Assembly: GCF_037975245.1 (NCBI RefSeq)
Contig: NC_092567.1
Coordinates: forward strand, 4,906,214 to 4,970,213
Direction of reading: 5' to 3'
Length of the DNA stretch: 64,000 nucleotides
Source of the DNA: Apostichopus japonicus
Lineage: Eukaryota > Echinodermata > Holothuroidea > Aspidochirotida > Stichopodidae
The notes beneath the pieces were generated by a model. The model was not told the DNA's origin, searched no databases, and saw only the letters and a list, made by a program, of their open reading frames with translations. The position numbers were made by a program, and so were the translations under genes. Numbering within the stretch: the first letter of the stretch is position 1; each line of letters starts with the position of its first letter. Positions 58,901-64,000 of this stretch are shown piece after piece.

Positions 58901-61754
58901 ACTCCATGACGTATCAGATGATCCCTCAAGGGAAATTTCCCCACCGGAAAGTCTATCATCCAGTACCCCCCCCCCCCCAACTCCCTTCAATTCAAATCAC
59001 TGTTAAAACAAGACATAACATATAAACAATCTAGTTAGAATACTGCTAAAGTTTGTGTCTTAGACTCAGGGATTCTGTGAGACCTCTTTTGTTCAGTATT
59101 TCTCTAATTGTAGCATCATCTCTACAAATTGTATCATAATTGTAGGTTTCAAGAGGATGAAATTCTGATGCCAAGTACATCTCTAATCTCTCAAATCTGA
59201 CCAATTTTTAATGGTCATTAGCATCCATTTTTTCATGATGCAGCACTTTTATTCCTGTCACTGTGTGAGCATATAATGCTAATGAAGGCTTTCAATTATC
59301 ACAGCCTCCAGGTTGAGTGGATATTATGTAATTTATGACAGGTTCCACATATCCCATCATATTAAATATGCCATGGATAATGCTAGGTATTGACTATTGC
59401 ACTATGTCTAGCAACAGTTTACGATTCTATCACAGAAGATCATACAACACAATATGACAAGTTCTTTTAGGATTCAGCATGTTATGTCATCTGAAATCTT
59501 TAATGCATTTGTATTATTTTTCTGTTCATAAAGTTATTGTGTAATTCAGTTTTTCTGTTATAAGAGTGTGTTTGGGTGGGGGGGGGGTGCATCATGTTGC
59601 TGCATATTGGCAAAGTTAGAAATTAAGTTACTGGGAAAGTTGTGAAAGCAAAAACACTAACATTTATGTAAAGAGCAGCCTTTGCTTCACACTGGTATGC
59701 AGATAGTTTGAAAAAAAAGCAATCTAGACCAGTAATATTGCCTAACTTTGCTTGACTTCAAAGTAATAGAGTTAGAAATTTGGGAACAACTTTATTGGCC
59801 TGCTGCACCAAACAACGTTAAAAGTACCAATTAGAAAGTGTGCTGACCAAATTAGTCTAAACCATAGGATTGCAAACATGTTACCAAGTTTTGCCTTTTG
59901 TTTTCTTTATGGATAAATTTCCAAAAATTATTAAACTTTAAAATAAGAGCTCCTTGCAATAAAATGAATGAACTTGCAATTATTGAGTCATTTTAGCATA
60001 AGCTTGTGTATCTGTGAGCAATGGAATAACTGTTGAGTAAATATTAAAAAAGGCAAACTCAAAAACAAGGGATTTTATCGTTTGCATTAAAACATCTAGT
60101 TCAGATATGATTCTTATTGTCTTTGTCTTTATCTCCTCATTAGGTAAATGTGGATTAATCTTTCTTGAGACGATCTTTGGGGTCACATGATGTGTATCTT
60201 GCACAGAATGGTTTACAATATGCTGATGGTAATGATTAGTGTATAATTAGTGTATAGCAGGACTGGTAAGCTGGGTTGTAGTTATAATTAGATTTGATTC
60301 TGGGTAGAAAGTGATTTTGTTACTGCCTAAATCCTGGAGGAACAGCAATTGTTTTGAATCTTGCTTGACCAGCAAATTCCCTAAGGGCCAGAGGGGAAGA
60401 TAAAGGCCTCAACATACAGTACATACACCATATGTTAGACACTGCATGCCATACATTGTATTGTATACCAATGTGTAAAACTACACAAAGAGGTGTATGT
60501 GTTTAATATCCAGGTCCATTTCTTTGTTTTGTGTATTCATCATAAATGAAGGAACAAAATATTCAGATGACTTGATCCCTTCTAATTTATCAGTTTGTCA
60601 TACTGTAGTGCTGGGTGGCAGGTAAGCGTAGTACTCGGTCTAAATAGTGCAGCCAGACTCCTCTGTATTGTCAGCCTAATTAGGCAGTAAAATGTATGGC
60701 AGGCTCATAAACAATAAATTTAATTCATAAGTGCATGTGCCCTAACAATTAAATAGAGTCACTGCACACAAAATGAGACCCATACACACACTAAGTTAGA
60801 ACCATACCCACACTAAGTTAGAACCATGTAGAATGACTAACAGGAACCATAAAAATCTCTGTTTCCATCCTAACCTTTCCAACCCTTCCCCTCTCAGTAC
60901 ATATAATACCTAGGAAAATTGATGTCAAATTTAAATCAGAAGATAATTTAGGTTTTATGTCATTTGTCAATGAGCTATATACTAAGGGATTACAAATGGA
61001 AGTCTTTAGTGGGTTTACTGTAATGTGTGGATATGTTGTTGTCAGTCAGTAATACAAGACATGCATGTAGCTTCTGGACCATATGCATGTCCTCAGAGTA
61101 AAAACCAAAGTAATTCAGAATTCAATTCTTAGCCATTGGTCAACAGTGTTGAAGGATTCTCTTAATGTGTTCTGTTTAAGATGTACATTATTTGCACTTC
61201 AGTTATAATACTGGCCGTTTAAGAGATATTTCCAGGAAACTCCAGCACATGTGCTTTCTACATATATTTTCTGTTGCAGTACTATGGAAGATAGCTCACA
61301 AATTTGTTAGAAATATTCCAGCAATTTTCCAAATATGTCTTTTATTGGGGGGGGGGGGGTTCACAACTCATAGACCGTAACATGGAGTCGATCAGATACC
61401 ACTTCAAGTGTTGTAAATAACTGTCTGTATTTATTACCTCAGATGCAAAACATATTCCTAAAGAGCAGCTTTAAGATAAAGGCAAAGGTGCTTTTAATAA
61501 TGATATTAGTCCTGTGCTGTTAGCTATCTGTATGTCAGTCCAACATACCCAAAAATAAAAACAGAAATATAAAACAATATATATGCTGCCCTGATATTAC
61601 AGCTATATAAAATATTCATATATACTTATTAATAAGAAACAAGGGAAGACGTTGATGTCTGTTACAAAAATGATCACAGACCCGACCAATTTTCATCTTG
61701 ATAAATCTAGTGAATGGAAAGTTGAGTTATTTTATATTTTTCTTTAACCTCCAG
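55973..61754. other. Unique-looking region, probably intron of the plus-strand gene
   Basis: This stretch has few recognisable transposons compared with the left half of the window. It carries poly(C/G) runs near 58966, 59578 and 61348. No exon with both splice sites in a usable phase was found between the two candidate exons. Confidence 0.4.
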
Positions 61755-61865
61755 GTGATACCATTTTCAACATTTCTTTGGTACATTTCCTCCAAGAAAA
61801 TGAAAGAAAAAAGCAAGTGGGAACACATCACTGATGACATAACTTCCTTTGTGGCGGAGATTTTG
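61755..61865 (+). CDS. Candidate 111-bp exon of unidentified plus-strand gene
   Basis: A TTTAACCTCCAG acceptor and a TTG/GTGAGTC donor enclose exactly 37 codons, phase 0 to phase 0: VIPFSTFLWYISSKKMKEKS, then KWEHITDDITSFVAEIL. The splice signals are both strong and the frame has no stop. The sequence looks like a hydrophobic stretch followed by a basic then acidic helix. I do not recognise the protein. Same strand as the exon at 54130-54245. Confidence 0.6.
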
Positions 61866-62078
61866 GTGAGTCTTTACATAATAATTTCTCAACAGTCAGT
61901 TTGTGAAATTGTAATGGGTTGTGTTGCATACTTGTGATCAAATCTACAGGCCATATGTACGTAAGGACATCTTGCCTAACTAGTTCTATAAATAACATCA
62001 AATGTTTTTTTGATTCAAATTGTTTCATTGTGTAGAACTAACAAAATGTACTAAGAACAATGACTAGTATTTGTATTT

Positions 62079-62672
62079 GCAAAGAGGTAAATAGTATACT
62101 GTAGCATGTTACCTTCATGTAGCCATGTACCACATTTTAATGGCAGATGCATAGGTTATCTACTACTTGAAATCGGTTTGCAGGACTAGGAGAATGGGAC
62201 CCCTTTTCAACCCCCATTTTAATATAGGATTTCAAAGGGGGGGGGTAGCAAATCCCAACTGACTCAGGTAGGTCCTGCACTATTATGAAAAGGCCATAGA
62301 ATTTAAAAATGGCGGAGGTGTGGTCGTTGGCTTGTTGAAGTCAAATCTCAGTAGCCCCGTCCCTGAATTCTTTTTGAAAATTGATGTTAACTGGTGCACC
62401 CCGAGGCATAATTAGACCACCAATTAGGTCTAAAATTGGCTCCATACACCATGCAGTTTTGCCTATGAACAATGTTTTTGTAAAGTCGTAAGGGGGGGAT
62501 TGGAGCGGGCCGGTAGGGGTGTACACTCGTAGCAGTGGCCTTCTTCTCAGCTGAATAGAACATTGCCCCCTCCCACCCCTCCCCCGACTTTTATCCAAGT
62601 GTATAATTTAGAAATTTTCTGATTAATGTTGAAATACCAAAATACTTTCATCTCGTCATTTCAAATGTCTTT
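62079..62672 (+). repeat. Dispersed repeat, copy 2 (empty site for the SINE)
   Basis: This matches 52303-53235 in order: CAAAGAGGTA, GCATGTTACCTTCATGTAGC, AATGGGACCCCTTTTC, AATATAGGATTTCAAAGG, and TTAATGTTGAAATACC. It lacks the SINE. Confidence 0.8.
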
Positions 62673-63068
62673 AGGAGAAGTCACGCCTAACAATGTCAAC
62701 AGTAATAATTCTATTATTGTATAGCATGTCATCGGGAAGCGATAAGAGGGGTGGGCGTAGGGTTGTGAGGCGCACATTTTCATGCAGATGGGAACAATCT
62801 CAAGAAGTGATGGGTGCGTCAGCCCCCCCCCCCCTCCGCCACGGCAATGATACGCCTTTGGGTCAACTACATGATATTCACAGGAAATGTGCTCAATTCT
62901 CAAATCTCATGCAAAATTTATTTTTAGATTAATTGTACGAGTTACGGTACTAGATTTGGGGTAACAATTAGCATTCAGGTTGGAGTGTATTACATTTTAT
63001 CTGTGGATGGCAGTGTTGCATCGAAGAACACATGTATAGTGCAGTTCGCATATAGATTCTGGTCTAAT
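62673..63068. other. Spacer without a supported gene
   Basis: Contains a C run at about 62823. No splice-flanked frame is seen. Confidence 0.35.
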
Positions 63069-63533
63069 ACCGAAATGCGCCATGTTCCCCAACGACTCGG
63101 CCGAGTTCGAGACCAGCCACAGTTTTTTTCATAGCACAATTGTACAACTGTTTAAGGCGTCCATACACACACGTGGGTAATATGATATACCATATAGAGT
63201 ATATACATTAGTGAGAGAGGGAAAATGGAAACGTCAAAATTGGAGTTGTCGGTGTAAGGGGTAGGCCGAGGCGCATGCCCCTTCCGAAATCCTTGATACG
63301 CCACTGGCTGCCCTGTGTACTGTATATAATATGGATCAGCGCTGTAATTATGTCACTGTTCCTCTCTCTCTTCCCGGTGTCTTTGGCGTTTTTCTTCTGT
63401 TCCCTCCTTTTCTCCTTTTTTCTCTCTTTTTCCCCCTCTTTTTTTTCCTTTTTTATTCTCTCTTTTTTTCTCTCCTCTCTTTCTTACCCGGGGGCGCGCG
63501 CCCCCAACGCCCCCCCCCCTGGATACGCGCCTG
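63069..63533 (+). mobile_element. CAGGCGCG-family element, copy E, 5'-truncated
   Basis: Only the right quarter remains: from CGAAATGCGCCATGTTCCCC (matching about 22729 in copy D) through GAGTTCGAGACCAGCCACAG, the polypyrimidine tract and the end TGGATACGCGCCTG at 63533. The left boundary is where similarity begins; no target duplication can be tested. Confidence 0.8.
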
Positions 63534-64000
63534 CACAAGTTTAATAAACACAAGTTGTCACTTGTTTGTACATGCGGCGTACCGAATGTGTGCAGTTTGC
63601 ATGTAGGCTACTTGTGTACGACAAAAAAAAAACAGTTAAGTTCTATGCCGGCACACACTTTACCTGCGTCCTCTTCGATGCTAGGTGAATATCACGTCTT
63701 AAACTACGATTTAAGAAACGGCTGTTTCAAACATCTCACTAATTCTTTCGGCGACTTTAACCCCTATTCATTGAGCACAATAGCATAACCTGCGTATAAA
63801 CTCGTACAGGGATTATACGAGGTGTCTACGCGGCAATTTGTTTGTCAACGATTTTATACGCGATTGTACTTGTTTATACGATCCTGTGCGCGTACACATG
63901 TCCAGTTATACATGAGCGGTACTGTAGACTATTTATTTAGGAGTATTTATATAATTTCAGTTGAAAATGACCAACCTCCCTATTTTCCCTTATTCTCCCG
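63534..64000. other. Window end, no gene seen
   Basis: No repeat family already listed and no splice-flanked frame was found here. Confidence 0.35.

Noticed and set aside
61260-61360. Possible exon after TTTTCTGTTGCAG (VLWKIAHKFV...)
   Set aside because: A good acceptor is followed by an open frame, but it runs into a G run with no donor and no fitting phase.

Overview
The window is animal nuclear DNA: AT-rich, intron-dominated, with spliceosomal GT-AG exons, tRNA-derived SINEs and many cut-and-paste DNA transposon remains. No bacterial operon, CRISPR array, rRNA or phage gene is present. A marine deuterostome, perhaps an echinoderm such as a sea cucumber, fits best: there is an NLR-style leucine-rich-repeat exon, a multicopy SAM/C2H2 protein family known to me from fish and invertebrate genomes, and hAT-type repeats. 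That placement is inference, since no gene was recognised well enough to name a species.

Layout. 1-471 is a 51-bp minisatellite. 472-6730 is intergenic or intronic and contains a diverged local duplication (about 3.6-4.5 kb against 5.5-6.6 kb). 6734-8633, 11365-19707, 21568-23234 and 63069-63533 are copies of one non-autonomous family with CAGGCGCGTATCCAGG ends; two copies have 5-bp target duplications. The second copy is split by a 6.4-kb transposon (11955-18390, TA target duplication). A foldback element with 8-bp target duplications lies at 20181-21058. An element with TGGTCAATTCCA ends (23624-30860) is split by a second TA-duplicating transposon (25127-30645). Further right come a perfect hairpin repeat (31069-31284), a hAT-like element (35108-36530), a 4.4-kb Mutator-like or foldback element with ~142-bp arrays (38723-43165), another foldback (43598-45463), an NLR-type LRR exon (47605-47813), minisatellites, a SINE (52503-52759) and a mostly unique 53-62 kb region with two probable plus-strand exons.

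The two TA-flanked transposons are the most interesting content. Both carry on the minus strand the same kind of protein: a SAM domain split by an intron at the same place, then paired C2H2-like fingers, then helical regions. The copy at 25-30 kb is nearly readable from ATG to stop; the copy at 12-18 kb is decayed. No DDE-type catalytic core can be assigned, so how they move is open.

Host coding sequence is sparse. Four short minus-strand exons (43487-43527, 33728-33804, 8958-9019, 2049-2084) join with matching splice phases into one open frame, suggesting a single host gene running right to left over more than 41 kb, with introns filled by the transposons above. Its product is not recognised. 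Two plus-strand exons (54130-54245, 61755-61865) suggest a second, unidentified gene.
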